Positions 1 to 9,294 of a DNA stretch of 28,989 nt are shown here, in pieces. A model generated the notes under the pieces. That model did not search any database. It was given only the letters and a program-made list of their open reading frames with translations, and was not told where the DNA came from. The position numbers and the translations under genes were made by a program. The DNA is taken from NCBI GenBank assembly GCA_025963425.1, contig JAOPUQ010000422.1, positions 1 through 28,989 on the forward strand, written 5' to 3'. The number at the start of each line of letters is the position of its first letter. Position 1 is the stretch's first letter. The DNA comes from Modestobacter sp. (lineage in GTDB: Bacteria > Actinomycetota > Actinomycetes > Mycobacteriales > Geodermatophilaceae).

Positions 1-2
1 AG

Positions 3-842
3 GTCACCGGCTCACCGGACGTCACCACGCTCGGCTTCTGTGCCGGCGGCCAACTGATGACGACGGTGCTCAACCACCTCGCCGCGACCGGGGACGACCG
101 GGTGCACGCCGCCGGCTACGCGGTGACCCTCCTCGACTTCAGCAGCCGGGCACCGCTCGGCGCCTTCTCCGCCCCGCGGCTGATCGACCTCGCCCGCCGG
201 AACTCCCGCCGGCGTGGGGTCATCTCTGCCCGGGACATGGGCTCGGTCTTCAGCTGGATGCGCCCGGACGACCTGATCTTCAACTACCTGGTCAACCAGT
301 GGCTCATGGGCGAGGACCCGCCCGCGTTCGACATCCTCGCCTGGAACGCCGACGGGACCAACCTGCCCGCGCAGTTGCACGAGCAGTTCCTGGAGATCTT
401 CGGCAAGAACGCGCTGGCTCGAGCCGGTGCGCTGCGGGTGCTGGGCACACCGGTGCACCTGAGCCGGATCACCGTCCCGACGTTCGTCACCGGAGGCGTC
501 ACCGACCACCTCACGCCGTGGGACGGCTGCTACCGGACGACGCAACTGCTGTCCGGGCCGAGCACCTTCGTGCTCAGCAGCGCCGGACACATCCAGAGCC
601 TGGTCAACCCACCGGGGAACCCGAAGGCCAGCTACTACACCGGTGGGGAGCCGGGGCCGGATCCGCATGCCTGGCGCGCGTCGGCCGAGCGGCACACCGG
701 GAGCTGGTGGGAGCCCTGGACGGAGTGGATGCTCGAGCGCTCCGGGGACGAGGTACCGGCGCCGACGACCCTCGGCACCGCCGTCCACCCGCCCAGGGAG
801 CCGGCGCCCGGAAGCTATGTCCTCGACCGCCGAGCGAGCTGA
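3..842 (+). CDS. phaC: Poly(3-hydroxyalkanoate) synthase PhaC, C-terminal part (5' end outside window)
   Basis: This is the C-terminal 279 residues of a PHA synthase, which polymerises (R)-3-hydroxyacyl-CoA into intracellular polyester and releases CoA. The reading frame is open from base 3. The synthase lipase-like box GFCAGG, with the catalytic Cys instead of Ser, is at fragment residues 11-16. The catalytic Asp lies in GVTDHLTPW and the catalytic His in SSAGHIQSLVNPP, a stretch very close to the SGHI..VINPP segment of class I enzymes. About 265 residues follow the Cys, which fits class I/II synthases; the N-terminal half lies upstream of the window. The stop lies 3 bases before the stop of the minus-strand hydrolase, so the two genes are tail to tail. 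The putative precursor-supply operon (PhaB-like reductase, carboxylase, ketosynthase) follows on the opposite strand. Family assignment is firm; class I versus another class is inferred from spacing and motifs. Confidence 0.93.
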   Translation, partial: VTGSPDVTTLGFCAGGQLMTTVLNHLAATGDDRVHAAGYAVTLLDFSSRAPLGAFSAPRLIDLARRNSRRRGVISARDMGSVFSWMRPDDLIFNYLVNQWLMGEDPPAFDILAWNADGTNLPAQLHEQFLEIFGKNALARAGALRVLGTPVHLSRITVPTFVTGGVTDHLTPWDGCYRTTQLLSGPSTFVLSSAGHIQSLVNPPGNPKASYYTGGEPGPDPHAWRASAERHTGSWWEPWTEWMLERSGDEVPAPTTLGTAVHPPREPAPGSYVLDRRAS

Positions 843-845
843 GGA

Positions 846-1718
846 TCAGCCACCGCCGGGCGAACGGCCGGAGAGCCGGCGCAGCTCCTCGACCATCACC
901 TCGGGGTACTGCAGCGGGAGGAAGTGCGTGCCTGCCATCTCGCGGAGCCGGGCACCGGGCACAGACCGCGCCGCAGCCCGGACGTCGGCGACGTCGACGA
1001 GGGAGTCGTAGCGGCCGGCCAGGAAGGTGACCGGGCAACGCACCGTGGAGACGTCGAGCGGCGCGTGCTGGGCGACGGCGTCCGCGAGATACCGGAACCA
1101 GGACCAGTCGTGCTGGGCGAACTCGTGCAGCACCGCGCGCAGCGGGCCCGGGTGGGCCGCCTCCTGCGCCGGTCCGCGCACCGCCGCCGGTGACAGCAGG
1201 TCGCGCCAGGGCGGCAGGCTGGCCGCGACCAGGGGCAGCAGCGGCCCCACCACCGGCAGCAGGCGGCTGCTGAGCCGGCCCATCGGCGCCCGCAGCCGCC
1301 GGGGCACGCCGTACGTGGCGAACAGTGAGGAGTAGCTGCCCCCCGGGACGCCGGCGACGGCGAGCACGGCGCTCACCCGAGCCGGGTCCTCCAGAGCCAG
1401 CTCGAACGCCACGTTGACCCCCAGCGACCAGCCCACCACCATCGCCGAGGGCATCTCGAAGGCGTCGAGCACCGCACGTGCGTCGTCGGCGTGGTCCTCG
1501 ATCCGGACCCGGCTCCGGTCGGCCGGGCGCTGGGAGCCGCCCAGGCCGCGCTGATACCAGGTGACCACCCGATAGCCGCTGTCCCGCGCGATGAGCCTCG
1601 GCCAGGCCGTGGGAGGGGCGCCGAGTCCGTTGCACACGAGGACCGGGGTCCCCCTGCCGTCGTTGCACCAGGCGCGGACGTCGGTTCCGTCCGTGCCACG
1701 TACCTGGCGAGTGCTCAT
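846..1718 (-). CDS. Alpha/beta hydrolase, possibly a PHA/oligomer hydrolase or thioesterase
   Basis: A 290-residue alpha/beta-fold hydrolase. The nucleophile elbow GWSLG supplies the Ser. The acid is probably the Asp in AGRYDSLVD and the His lies in GTHFLPLQYPE, all in the usual order. The start chosen is the ATG that gives MSTRQVRGTDG; the open frame runs further upstream but that sequence is low-complexity and Arg/Ser-rich, as in a non-coding frame. It is the last gene of the minus-strand operon, 61 nt after the ketosynthase, and ends 3 bases from the phaC stop. There is no signal peptide, so it should act in the cytoplasm. The context suggests a role in PHA turnover (depolymerase or oligomer hydrolase) or CoA-thioester hydrolysis. 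That is inference; the family is too broad to give a substrate. Confidence 0.85.
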   Translation of the reverse strand: MSTRQVRGTDGTDVRAWCNDGRGTPVLVCNGLGAPPTAWPRLIARDSGYRVVTWYQRGLGGSQRPADRSRVRIEDHADDARAVLDAFEMPSAMVVGWSLGVNVAFELALEDPARVSAVLAVAGVPGGSYSSLFATYGVPRRLRAPMGRLSSRLLPVVGPLLPLVAASLPPWRDLLSPAAVRGPAQEAAHPGPLRAVLHEFAQHDWSWFRYLADAVAQHAPLDVSTVRCPVTFLAGRYDSLVDVADVRAAARSVPGARLREMAGTHFLPLQYPEVMVEELRRLSGRSPGGG

Positions 1719-1779
1719 CAGGGGGCGTGACGGCGACGGGTGTCGGTCCCGGACATCGGGCGCAGTCGAGGATGCTCGC

Positions 1780-3738
1780 TCAGCCGAAGGCCACCCGCAC
1801 GTCGTCCGAAGCCGGCGAGGGCCCATCCGACGCCGGGACATCCGGCGCCGAGGAGCCGAGGTCGGGCACGGACGACTCCTGGACCGCCACGACCGCGGGA
1901 TCCAGCCGCATGACGGTGTAGCCGGCCACGGCTCCCGCGCCGAAGCCCGGCGCGAAGATGCGGACCGGCTCGGAGATGACGCCGTCCCGCACCGCATCGT
2001 GGATGGCCAGCGGAATGCTGGCAGACGACGCGTTGCCGACCTTCTCGATGTTGAAGTACAGGTGATCGGGGCTGAGCCCGGCCTGCTGGGCGAGCTGCGT
2101 GACCATCGTCTTGTTGGCCTGGTGCGGCACGATGAGATCGATGCTGTCCAGCAGGGAGTCCGCCGTGCCGTCCGGGTCCGGCAAGGCCTGGATCTCGTCG
2201 ATCATCTGCGAGAGGTAGCGGCCCGCCAGCGCCTTGACCTGTGGGCCGAAGACCGTGATGTTGTTGTCGAAGACCGGATTGGGCCAGATGATCGAGTTCA
2301 CCTCGCTGGCCGGGCCACTGGCGTAGGTCTGCATGTAGTACAGGTCGGGGGCCGCGCCCTCGGGGGCCGGTCCCACGACCATCGCCGCCGCGCCGTCCCC
2401 GAAGATCATGCGGGACGGGCGGACGTTGCCGATCTTGTCGGAGAACTTCTCGACGCACACCACGAGGACCGGCCGGTGGACCTCCTGGAGCAGCCGCGTC
2501 GCCTCGGCCAGCCCGTAGGGCATGCCGGCGCAGGCGGCGACGATGTCGTAGGCGGCGTGGGTCTGGTAGATCCCGAGCTGGCCGGAGAGGTAGGTGGCCA
2601 GGGACGGGATCAGCCGCGAGCTGGTGCAGGTGCAGACAAGGACGCCGCCGATCTCCTCCGGCTCCCGCTGCGCCTTCGCCAGCGCCGCCTGCGCGGCCTG
2701 CAGGGCCAGCTCCTCCAGGCTCAGCGAGCTGTACCGGCGCTCCTCGATCCCTGTCTTGTCGCGGATCTCGTCGGCACCCATCGGCGACCAGTTGTACGCG
2801 GAGTTGCGGATCAGGTCGTCGTTGCTGCAGACCTGGTCACCGTGCACCACGGCCAGCGACTCCAGGCGGGGCAGGACGGTGAACTGCCGGCGCACGTCGA
2901 TCTCCGGGAACGGCCGCACCGGTGGCCGGGACTCCCAGGCCGGCGCGGCGGGCCGGCTCCGGACGCCGCTGGCCAGGCGGCGCAGGAACGCTCGCACCTC
3001 CTTGTCACGGGGGTGGAAGGTGACCACGTAGTCGTCGTCGGCCAGTTGGCCGGCCTCGGCCAACTCCACCTGGGCCCGGTCCCACGGGTACTGGTTGTGC
3101 AGCACCATCGCCCAACGGTGCAGCGCCTCGAGCTCGGGCACGTCCTCGTCGCAGTCGAGGATGTCGGTGTAGTCGTAGACGGGGTAGTCGGGGTCGTAGT
3201 GGGGCAGCCGGAAAGTCAGGTTCCCCGGCTTCTCCAGGAACTCGGCGACCGTCGGCTTGACGGCGGGGAGCGTGGTCGCATGGTGCTTGCGGTTGCCGAA
3301 GACGTCGAACAGGATCCTGAAGATCCGGTCCTCGACGGCCGCGTCCCACTGGGCCGGGAGCGCAGGGTAGGCCGCCTGGACAGCGGCGATCTTGATGTCA
3401 CCGTCCTCCCAGGGCTCCAGGACGGGCAGGAACACGTCGGTGCGTGTCCGGGGCACGTCGGCCCAACGCATCGGCCGCTTGTCGTACATGGTCATCGCGA
3501 ACCGGTTGGCCCAGAACAGGTTCAGGGCGAGGTCGCGCATCAGGGCGTACCGGCTGTCGTAGGCGCCTGTCCGGACCCTGTCGAGGATCTCGGTCCCGCT
3601 CGGGGCCTTCGTCTCGAAGTCACGGCGGATGACGTTGTCGAGCTGATCCAGGGTCTCCATGGCGGAGAAGTCCAGCTCCGGGAAGATGTTCGAGGGGAGC
3701 ACCAGGCGACCGTGCCGGTTGAGGACGAACGCGTTCAT
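1780..3738 (-). CDS. Ketoacyl synthase III-type enzyme with a novel ~290-residue N-terminal domain; candidate acetoacetyl-CoA synthase
   Basis: A 652-residue protein. Residues about 290-615 are a KAS III (FabH/NphT7-like) thiolase-fold domain with an intact Cys-His-Asn triad: Cys403 in AACAG, His539 in VPHQANK and Asn569 in KVGNASS. The terminal GFGAG glycine loop is at about 598-602. FabH and NphT7 enzymes are about 320-340 residues long, so residues 1-290 are an added domain. It is rich in Trp, Tyr, Asp and Pro and matches no family I recognise. A Pro/Ser/Asp-rich tail follows residue 618. The gene lies 34 nt downstream of a giant acyl-CoA carboxylase and in the same operon as a PhaB-like reductase. 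The likely role is decarboxylating Claisen condensation of malonyl-CoA with acetyl-CoA to give acetoacetyl-CoA, as known for NphT7. A role in another polyketide or lipid pathway cannot be excluded. The start is the ATG giving MNAFVLNRHG. Confidence 0.9.
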   Translation of the reverse strand: MNAFVLNRHGRLVLPSNIFPELDFSAMETLDQLDNVIRRDFETKAPSGTEILDRVRTGAYDSRYALMRDLALNLFWANRFAMTMYDKRPMRWADVPRTRTDVFLPVLEPWEDGDIKIAAVQAAYPALPAQWDAAVEDRIFRILFDVFGNRKHHATTLPAVKPTVAEFLEKPGNLTFRLPHYDPDYPVYDYTDILDCDEDVPELEALHRWAMVLHNQYPWDRAQVELAEAGQLADDDYVVTFHPRDKEVRAFLRRLASGVRSRPAAPAWESRPPVRPFPEIDVRRQFTVLPRLESLAVVHGDQVCSNDDLIRNSAYNWSPMGADEIRDKTGIEERRYSSLSLEELALQAAQAALAKAQREPEEIGGVLVCTCTSSRLIPSLATYLSGQLGIYQTHAAYDIVAACAGMPYGLAEATRLLQEVHRPVLVVCVEKFSDKIGNVRPSRMIFGDGAAAMVVGPAPEGAAPDLYYMQTYASGPASEVNSIIWPNPVFDNNITVFGPQVKALAGRYLSQMIDEIQALPDPDGTADSLLDSIDLIVPHQANKTMVTQLAQQAGLSPDHLYFNIEKVGNASSASIPLAIHDAVRDGVISEPVRIFAPGFGAGAVAGYTVMRLDPAVVAVQESSVPDLGSSAPDVPASDGPSPASDDVRVAFG

Positions 3739-3772
3739 GTCGGTCCTTTCTGACCGTCCGATTGCGGCAGGA

Positions 3773-6700
3773 CTAGCTCTGGGCGGCGCGTTCCATCCCC
3801 CGCTCCACGGCCGCGATGAGACGCGGCCGCAGCTCGGCGGCGGGGATGATGGCGTGCACCGAGCCCACCTGACGGGCCCGTTCGATGTTGTGGACCGCCT
3901 CGAACTCCGCGGCCACCTCGCCGAGCTTCTCCGAACGGACCGTGCTGCGCAGCGCGGCCAGCTCCACCCTGAGGTGGGCCTGCTGCACGCCGTCGGCCGA
4001 AGAGAGGGCGGCTTCCAGATCCCGCACCCGGCTGTCGGCGGCGGTGCGCCTGTCGACCTCGCCGGAGAAGACGACGGCGGCCGCAGGCGCGCCCCCGATG
4101 ACGGAGGCGTAGGAGCCCTCGACGGCCAGCACCTCCATGTTGTCGTTCAGGACGCCGGAGAACACCACGAAGGCCCCGCCGTGATAGCGGGAGATGACGC
4201 AGAAGACGATCGGGCCGTCGAAGTTGACCATCGCCCGGCCGATCTCGGCCCCGTACTCCAGCTGCACGTTCCGCAACGACTCCGGTGAGCCGTCGAAGCC
4301 GGAGAGGTTGGCCAGCACCACGAGCGGCCGGTTGCCGCTGCACGCGTTGATCGCTCGCGCGGTCTTCTTCGACGAGCGCGGGAACAGGGTTCCTGCGGTC
4401 CACTGGTCGGGCCCGTCCGCCGGGAAGCTGCCACGTCGCGGCATCGGCCGTGACTCGATGCCCAGGACGGTGACGGGGTGACCCCCGAGGTGGGCGTCGA
4501 GGACGACCGCGGTGTCGGCGTCCGCCATGCCGGCCCACCGCTCGAGGACCGGGTGGTCCTGGTCGGTGACGGCACGCATGACCGTGCGGATGTCGAACGC
4601 CTTCTTGCGCTCCGGGTTGGCGCTCGCCGAGAAGATGTCGCCGACGGTGGTGAACTCGCTCGCGGGGTGGTCGTGCGGGAAGGAGCGCACGTCCCGCTTC
4701 CGCGGGTCGTCGGTCTCGGCCGGCCGGGCCCAGCGCTCCCCCGGCGCCACGTAGGTGTGCTCGTAGTGCTGCAGGAGCAGTTCGCAGGCGGCCGTCAGGT
4801 TCGGTGCCCAGTACTGCGCCTGGCCGTTGGGCCCCATGATGCGGTCGTAGCCGCCGATGCCGAAGTTGTCCTCGGCGGACACCCCACCGGAGTAGTCCAG
4901 GGAGTGCTTCCCGGTGAGCACCATCGCGCTGTCCGGCGTCATGACCAGGATGCCCTTGGTGTGCATCAGCATCGTGGCCTCCGCGTTCCAGTACGGCTGG
5001 GCGCCCACGTTGATCCCCGCGACGACGACGTTGACCTCTCCGCCGGCCTGGGTGAACGTGATCAGCCGGCGCAGCGCCCGCGCGACCCAGTCCATGTTCT
5101 CGGTACCACTGTCCATCGAGATCCGGGCCCCCGAGGACAGCGCGAACCACTCGACGGGGATACCGCGCTCCTCGGCCAGGTCGAGCGCGGCGACGACGCG
5201 CGCGCACTCGGGCTCGGCGACGGTGCCGAGCGCCTTGGTCGGGTCGCCGAAGAGGACCACCCTGGTCATGCCCTCGGGATACCGCTTCGTGGGCGTGCTC
5301 GCCACGCCCACGACGATGCCGGCCTGGTTGCGACCGGGCGGCCGCGCGACCGGTGCCAGTCGACCGTCCTCGTCCAGGTCGTGCTCGACGAACGTGCCGC
5401 CGGGGCCGGTCAGCAGCGGCGCCAGCTCGTACGGGTAGACGGCGCCGCGGGCGCGCGAGCGCAGCACCTTCTCCGTGTACTCGTCGAGCGGACGCATCGG
5501 CTCGGTCGGCCGGTCGGTGACCCGCATGTGGACGCCGGCCCCCGGGCGGTAGGAGAAACGCAGCGCCACCTCGCGGGGCGGGCCGCCGTCCTCCTGCAGC
5601 CGGGCCAGCAGCACGACCTGGTCCAGGCCGGCGCCGACGGTCAGCGGCGCCGCGGCGCGGGCGAACGTCGCCAGCTGGGACAGCGGCACCTCGATGGACG
5701 GCCAGGCGTAGAGGTAGATCCGGTTGTGCTCCAGCCGCCGGCGCGATGGCCGCTGCGACTGCGCCCGCCGCAGACCGTCGAGGCAGGCCGTCAGCTGTCG
5801 CTCGACCGTCGGGAAGCCGACGACGTCGCCGGCGGCGTCGCGCAGCGGCGTCAGGTCGCGCACCTCCGCCATGGCGATGAGGCGCTCGTCGTTCGGGTTC
5901 TCCTTCGCCGTGACGTGGAACAGGTAGGTGTCCTCGGCCGAGGGCAGGCGCACCGCGTCGAAGTCCCTCAGGCGCCACAGGTTGAGCCGCCGCCCGGTCA
6001 GCGGGTGCAGACCCCGGATGATCCGGTCCTCGGCAAGCCCGGTCAGGTCCGAGCCGGTCGGTGCCGGCCGGAAGGTCACGGCCTCGACGTCGCCGTCCGG
6101 GGTGCAGACCGTCACCGTCACCCGGCGGACCGTCCGCAACGGCTGAACACCGGCGAGCAGCTCGCGCAGCTCCGCCGCCATCGTGTCGGCGTCGGCGGGA
6201 CGGTCCGGCCAGGACAGGTAGAGATCCACGAGCAGGGTCGACGGGTCGGCGATGTCCGCAACCGACGCCGCCAGCGACGAGAGGGCCGAGGGAAGGGCGT
6301 CCCTCTCGGCCATGAGGGCGACCAGGTGCAGGCGGGCCCCGTTCAGCTCGTAGTCGGCGGAGACGCACGAGTGACCGTCGAGCAGGAAGGACCGGAGGTT
6401 CTGCAGGTCGCGGCTGCGGTAGTAGCGGCGGGTGAGAACTTCCAGGATGGGATCCGGCTGCGTCGTCCGGCGCCCGACGCGCTGAGCCAGCAACCGGACC
6501 AACGGCTCGGGGCTCGCGACCAGCGCCTCGATCCGCGCCATGCTCTCGCTGGTGTCGCCCCGCGCACCGGGGTCGGCGAGCTCGCCCAGCAGCCGTTCCG
6601 CCTCGTCGAGGACCTCCTTCCGGGCCTGCAGGACCACGGGTTCCTCGAAGAAACGGAAGCGGACGGCCCGGGCCAGGTCGCCGACCGACGGGTACCGCAG

Positions 6701-9280
6701 CTGGGTCGCGGTCACGAGCCGGTCGAGCACCTCCCCGACCTCGGACCGCGACGGGCCGGCCGGCAGTCGTCCCGCGCGGAGCCAGCGGTCCAGCAGCGCG
6801 AGAACCACGGGCAGCTGATCGGCGATGCGCTGCTGAGCCAGGAAGATGCGGTGCACGGCCTCCGCGAGCGCCGGGCCGGGCTCGAGATCGCAGACGTCGT
6901 AGTGCAGCAGTGCCCGGGAGAGCCGGGCACGGAAGCTCTCCGGGAGCGCCTCGCGTTCGACGTCGAGGGAGTGCAGGTAGGCGTGGAAGTACTCCCGCGG
7001 GCTGTGCACCTGCTGGTCGGCCTCCTCCTCCTCGCTGCCCGGGCGGTTGCGCGCCAACTCGCAGAGATCGGCGAAGGTGGTGAGGATCGTGAGCTCGCCG
7101 TGCAACAGCTCGGCGTCGTCCACCGGGAGCTCACCCCGGACGGTCGCGTACTCGGCCACGAGCTGCCGCGCGTAGTCGGCGCTGACGTCGTAACCGGTGA
7201 TGAGGGCCTCCAGCGCCGCGAGGCGCGACAGGGCCGTCTCACGCGGGGCGCGCGGCCGCGCATCGTCGCTGCTCGGCAGCACGACCCGCTCGCCGGACGC
7301 CTCCTCGACGTCCTCGCCGGTTCGCTCCAGGCTCAGCAGTGCGGCGCCCGCGTCGACCTGGGCGTTCGCCGCGACCAGCAGTTCGCGGACCCGGCCCGCG
7401 AACGGCGCCCGCACCGCGGTCTCCATCTTCATGCTCTCCAGCACGGCGACCGTCTGGCCGGCCTCGACGTCCTGCCCGACCTGGACGCGGAGCGCGACGA
7501 CGACCGCAGGAGCCGGCGCGCGCACCATGCCTCCCGCGTCCCGGGTGACCCGGTGTGAGACCCCGTCGACCTCGACCAGGTGCGAGCCGGCGGCGGTCAC
7601 GGCGACGACGGAGAAGCGCTGGTCGCCGATGGTCAGTCGGCTCTCCAGGGCGCTCAGCCGGTCCACGTCCACGTCCACGTAGCGGCCGTCCAGCTCCACC
7701 CGGTAGCGGTCGCGGCTCACCTTGGCGACGGTCGGGCGGTAGACCTGCCCGCGGTAGCCGAGTTCGATGGCCCGGCCCACCTGGTGGGGGGCGCGCGGTC
7801 GGCCTCCCCGGGCCGACACCAGGAAGGCTGTGCGCTCCAGTGCCTCCTCGGCGTCGGAGACGTCGATGGCCACCTGGAGGAGCGCGACGAAGACGTGCGG
7901 CGCGGGCTGGGCGTGGCCACCGCTGCCCGTGCGGTCCAGCCAGCCGGTGTCCGCGGTACCCGCGACGACCTCCGGACGGTCCAGCAGGTCCAGCAGGAAG
8001 GACTTGGTCGTGGTGCCACCGCGCAGCACGACGGTGGTGTCGCGCAGCGCGCAGCGCAGGCGCGCCAGGGCTTCGGGCCGGTCGCGTCCCCAGGCGATCA
8101 CCTTGGCGATCATCGAGTCGTAGGCCGGGGGGATGACGTCCCCGACGGTCATGCCGGTGTCCACGCGCACGCCCGGCCCGGTGGGCAGGCGCATGAGCTC
8201 GACCGTGCCGGGAGCCGGCGCGAAGCCCTGCTCGGCGTCCTCGGCGTTGAGCCGCGCCTCCACGGCGTGACCGAACTGCTGGGGCGGATCACCCTCCAGC
8301 CGGCCGCCGGTGGCCACGTGCAGCTGCAGCTTCACGATGTCGAGCCCGGTCGTCTCCTCCGTCACCGGGTGCTCGACCTGTAGCCGGGTGTTGACCTCGA
8401 GGAAGGTGAAGAGCTGCTCGGTCGGCTGGTAGAGGAACTCCACGGTGCCCGCACCGACGTAGCCCGCGGCCGCGACCAGCGCCATCGCGGAGTCGCGCAG
8501 TGCGGTGTCCTGCTCACGGGTCAACGCCGGTGAGCTCGACTCCTCCAGCAGCTTCTGGTTGCGCCGCTGCACCGAACAGTCCCGCACCCCCGGTGCCCAC
8601 ACCGTGCCGTGCTGGTCGGCGATCACCTGAACCTCGACGTGCCGGCCGCCCTCGACCAGCCGCTCCATGAACACGACGGGGTCCCCGAACGTGCGCTGCG
8701 CCTCGGCCTGGGTGCGGGTGAGCGCCTCCTCGAGCTCGGTCTCTGCACGGACGATGCGGATGCCTCGCCCGCCGCCTCCGCTCCTGGCCTTGACGATGAG
8801 CGGGTAGCCGATGGCGGCGGCGTGGCGGCGGCCGTCCGCCAGGCCCTCGACCGGCCCGCCGCTCCACGGCGCGACGGGAACGCCGGTCTGCTCGGCCAGG
8901 ACCTTCGCCTCGACCTTGTCGCCGAGGAGACGCATCGCGGCGGGCGGCGGCCCGATGAAGACCACGCCGAGGGCGGCGCACAGCTCGGCGAACGCCGGGT
9001 CCTCCGCCACGAACCCCCAGCCGACCCAGGCCGCATCGGCGCGGCTCGTACGCAGCGCTCGGCCGAGCTCCTCATGATCGAGGTACGGGTTGCCGGCACC
9101 GGTCTCGCGCAGCAGGACGGCCTCGTCGGCGGCGCGCACGAACGTCGCCCGGCGCTCGGCCTCGGTGTGCAGTGCGATGACGCGGGTCCCGGAGCCGTGC
9201 TCCGCGTTGAGCTCCCGCACGGCGCGGATGAGGCGCATGGCAGGTTCGCCCCGGTTGATCACAGCGATGCGGTCGAACAC
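3773..9280 (-). CDS. Single-chain multidomain acyl-CoA carboxylase (BC-BCCP-central-CT, eukaryotic-ACC-like layout)
   Basis: A 1835-residue biotin-dependent carboxylase, expected to make malonyl-CoA from acetyl-CoA (or a homologue from another acyl-CoA). Biotin carboxylase occupies about residues 1-450, with the ATP-grasp glycine loop SGGGGRG at 168-173 and EVNTRLQVEH at 295-304. The biotinyl domain is at about 585-652, with ESMKM placing the biotinylated Lys at 618. A central region of some 600 residues without obvious bacterial counterpart follows. The carboxyltransferase is at about 1280-1800, including SSGARIS and the GGGxx-like turn around YHGGAFVVFSG. This order is that of eukaryotic acetyl-CoA carboxylase; typical actinobacterial enzymes split the functions between separate AccA and AccD chains. 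The GTG start gives VFDRIAVINRGE and has GGAGGGG 7 nt upstream; the longer frame upstream overlaps the reductase and looks non-coding. It is the second gene of the operon. The substrate is inferred. Confidence 0.93.
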   Translation of the reverse strand: MFDRIAVINRGEPAMRLIRAVRELNAEHGSGTRVIALHTEAERRATFVRAADEAVLLRETGAGNPYLDHEELGRALRTSRADAAWVGWGFVAEDPAFAELCAALGVVFIGPPPAAMRLLGDKVEAKVLAEQTGVPVAPWSGGPVEGLADGRRHAAAIGYPLIVKARSGGGGRGIRIVRAETELEEALTRTQAEAQRTFGDPVVFMERLVEGGRHVEVQVIADQHGTVWAPGVRDCSVQRRNQKLLEESSSPALTREQDTALRDSAMALVAAAGYVGAGTVEFLYQPTEQLFTFLEVNTRLQVEHPVTEETTGLDIVKLQLHVATGGRLEGDPPQQFGHAVEARLNAEDAEQGFAPAPGTVELMRLPTGPGVRVDTGMTVGDVIPPAYDSMIAKVIAWGRDRPEALARLRCALRDTTVVLRGGTTTKSFLLDLLDRPEVVAGTADTGWLDRTGSGGHAQPAPHVFVALLQVAIDVSDAEEALERTAFLVSARGGRPRAPHQVGRAIELGYRGQVYRPTVAKVSRDRYRVELDGRYVDVDVDRLSALESRLTIGDQRFSVVAVTAAGSHLVEVDGVSHRVTRDAGGMVRAPAPAVVVALRVQVGQDVEAGQTVAVLESMKMETAVRAPFAGRVRELLVAANAQVDAGAALLSLERTGEDVEEASGERVVLPSSDDARPRAPRETALSRLAALEALITGYDVSADYARQLVAEYATVRGELPVDDAELLHGELTILTTFADLCELARNRPGSEEEEADQQVHSPREYFHAYLHSLDVEREALPESFRARLSRALLHYDVCDLEPGPALAEAVHRIFLAQQRIADQLPVVLALLDRWLRAGRLPAGPSRSEVGEVLDRLVTATQLRYPSVGDLARAVRFRFFEEPVVLQARKEVLDEAERLLGELADPGARGDTSESMARIEALVASPEPLVRLLAQRVGRRTTQPDPILEVLTRRYYRSRDLQNLRSFLLDGHSCVSADYELNGARLHLVALMAERDALPSALSSLAASVADIADPSTLLVDLYLSWPDRPADADTMAAELRELLAGVQPLRTVRRVTVTVCTPDGDVEAVTFRPAPTGSDLTGLAEDRIIRGLHPLTGRRLNLWRLRDFDAVRLPSAEDTYLFHVTAKENPNDERLIAMAEVRDLTPLRDAAGDVVGFPTVERQLTACLDGLRRAQSQRPSRRRLEHNRIYLYAWPSIEVPLSQLATFARAAAPLTVGAGLDQVVLLARLQEDGGPPREVALRFSYRPGAGVHMRVTDRPTEPMRPLDEYTEKVLRSRARGAVYPYELAPLLTGPGGTFVEHDLDEDGRLAPVARPPGRNQAGIVVGVASTPTKRYPEGMTRVVLFGDPTKALGTVAEPECARVVAALDLAEERGIPVEWFALSSGARISMDSGTENMDWVARALRRLITFTQAGGEVNVVVAGINVGAQPYWNAEATMLMHTKGILVMTPDSAMVLTGKHSLDYSGGVSAEDNFGIGGYDRIMGPNGQAQYWAPNLTAACELLLQHYEHTYVAPGERWARPAETDDPRKRDVRSFPHDHPASEFTTVGDIFSASANPERKKAFDIRTVMRAVTDQDHPVLERWAGMADADTAVVLDAHLGGHPVTVLGIESRPMPRRGSFPADGPDQWTAGTLFPRSSKKTARAINACSGNRPLVVLANLSGFDGSPESLRNVQLEYGAEIGRAMVNFDGPIVFCVISRYHGGAFVVFSGVLNDNMEVLAVEGSYASVIGGAPAAAVVFSGEVDRRTAADSRVRDLEAALSSADGVQQAHLRVELAALRSTVRSEKLGEVAAEFEAVHNIERARQVGSVHAIIPAAELRPRLIAAVERGMERAAQS

Positions 9281-9294
9281 CCGTGCACCCCTCC

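Noticed and set aside
1780..3738. Housekeeping FabH of fatty-acid synthesis
   Set aside because: The long N-terminal domain, lack of other fab or acyl-carrier genes and linkage to phaB/phaC make a housekeeping role unlikely, though the fold is the same.
1591..3753. 720-codon open frame on the + strand
   Set aside because: It is antisense to the KAS III gene, rich in Arg, Val, Gly and Asp repeats and shows no domain; a GC-bias shadow frame.
3735..6368. 877-codon minus-strand frame overlapping the carboxylase
   Set aside because: Out of frame with the clear carboxylase; Arg/Pro/Gly-rich with no motifs.
4478..7558. 1026-codon open frame on the + strand
   Set aside because: Antisense to the carboxylase, with shadow-type composition and no recognisable motif.
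7665..7682. GTCCAC microrepeat
   Set aside because: It encodes the VDVDVD stretch of the carboxylase and is explained by the protein sequence.
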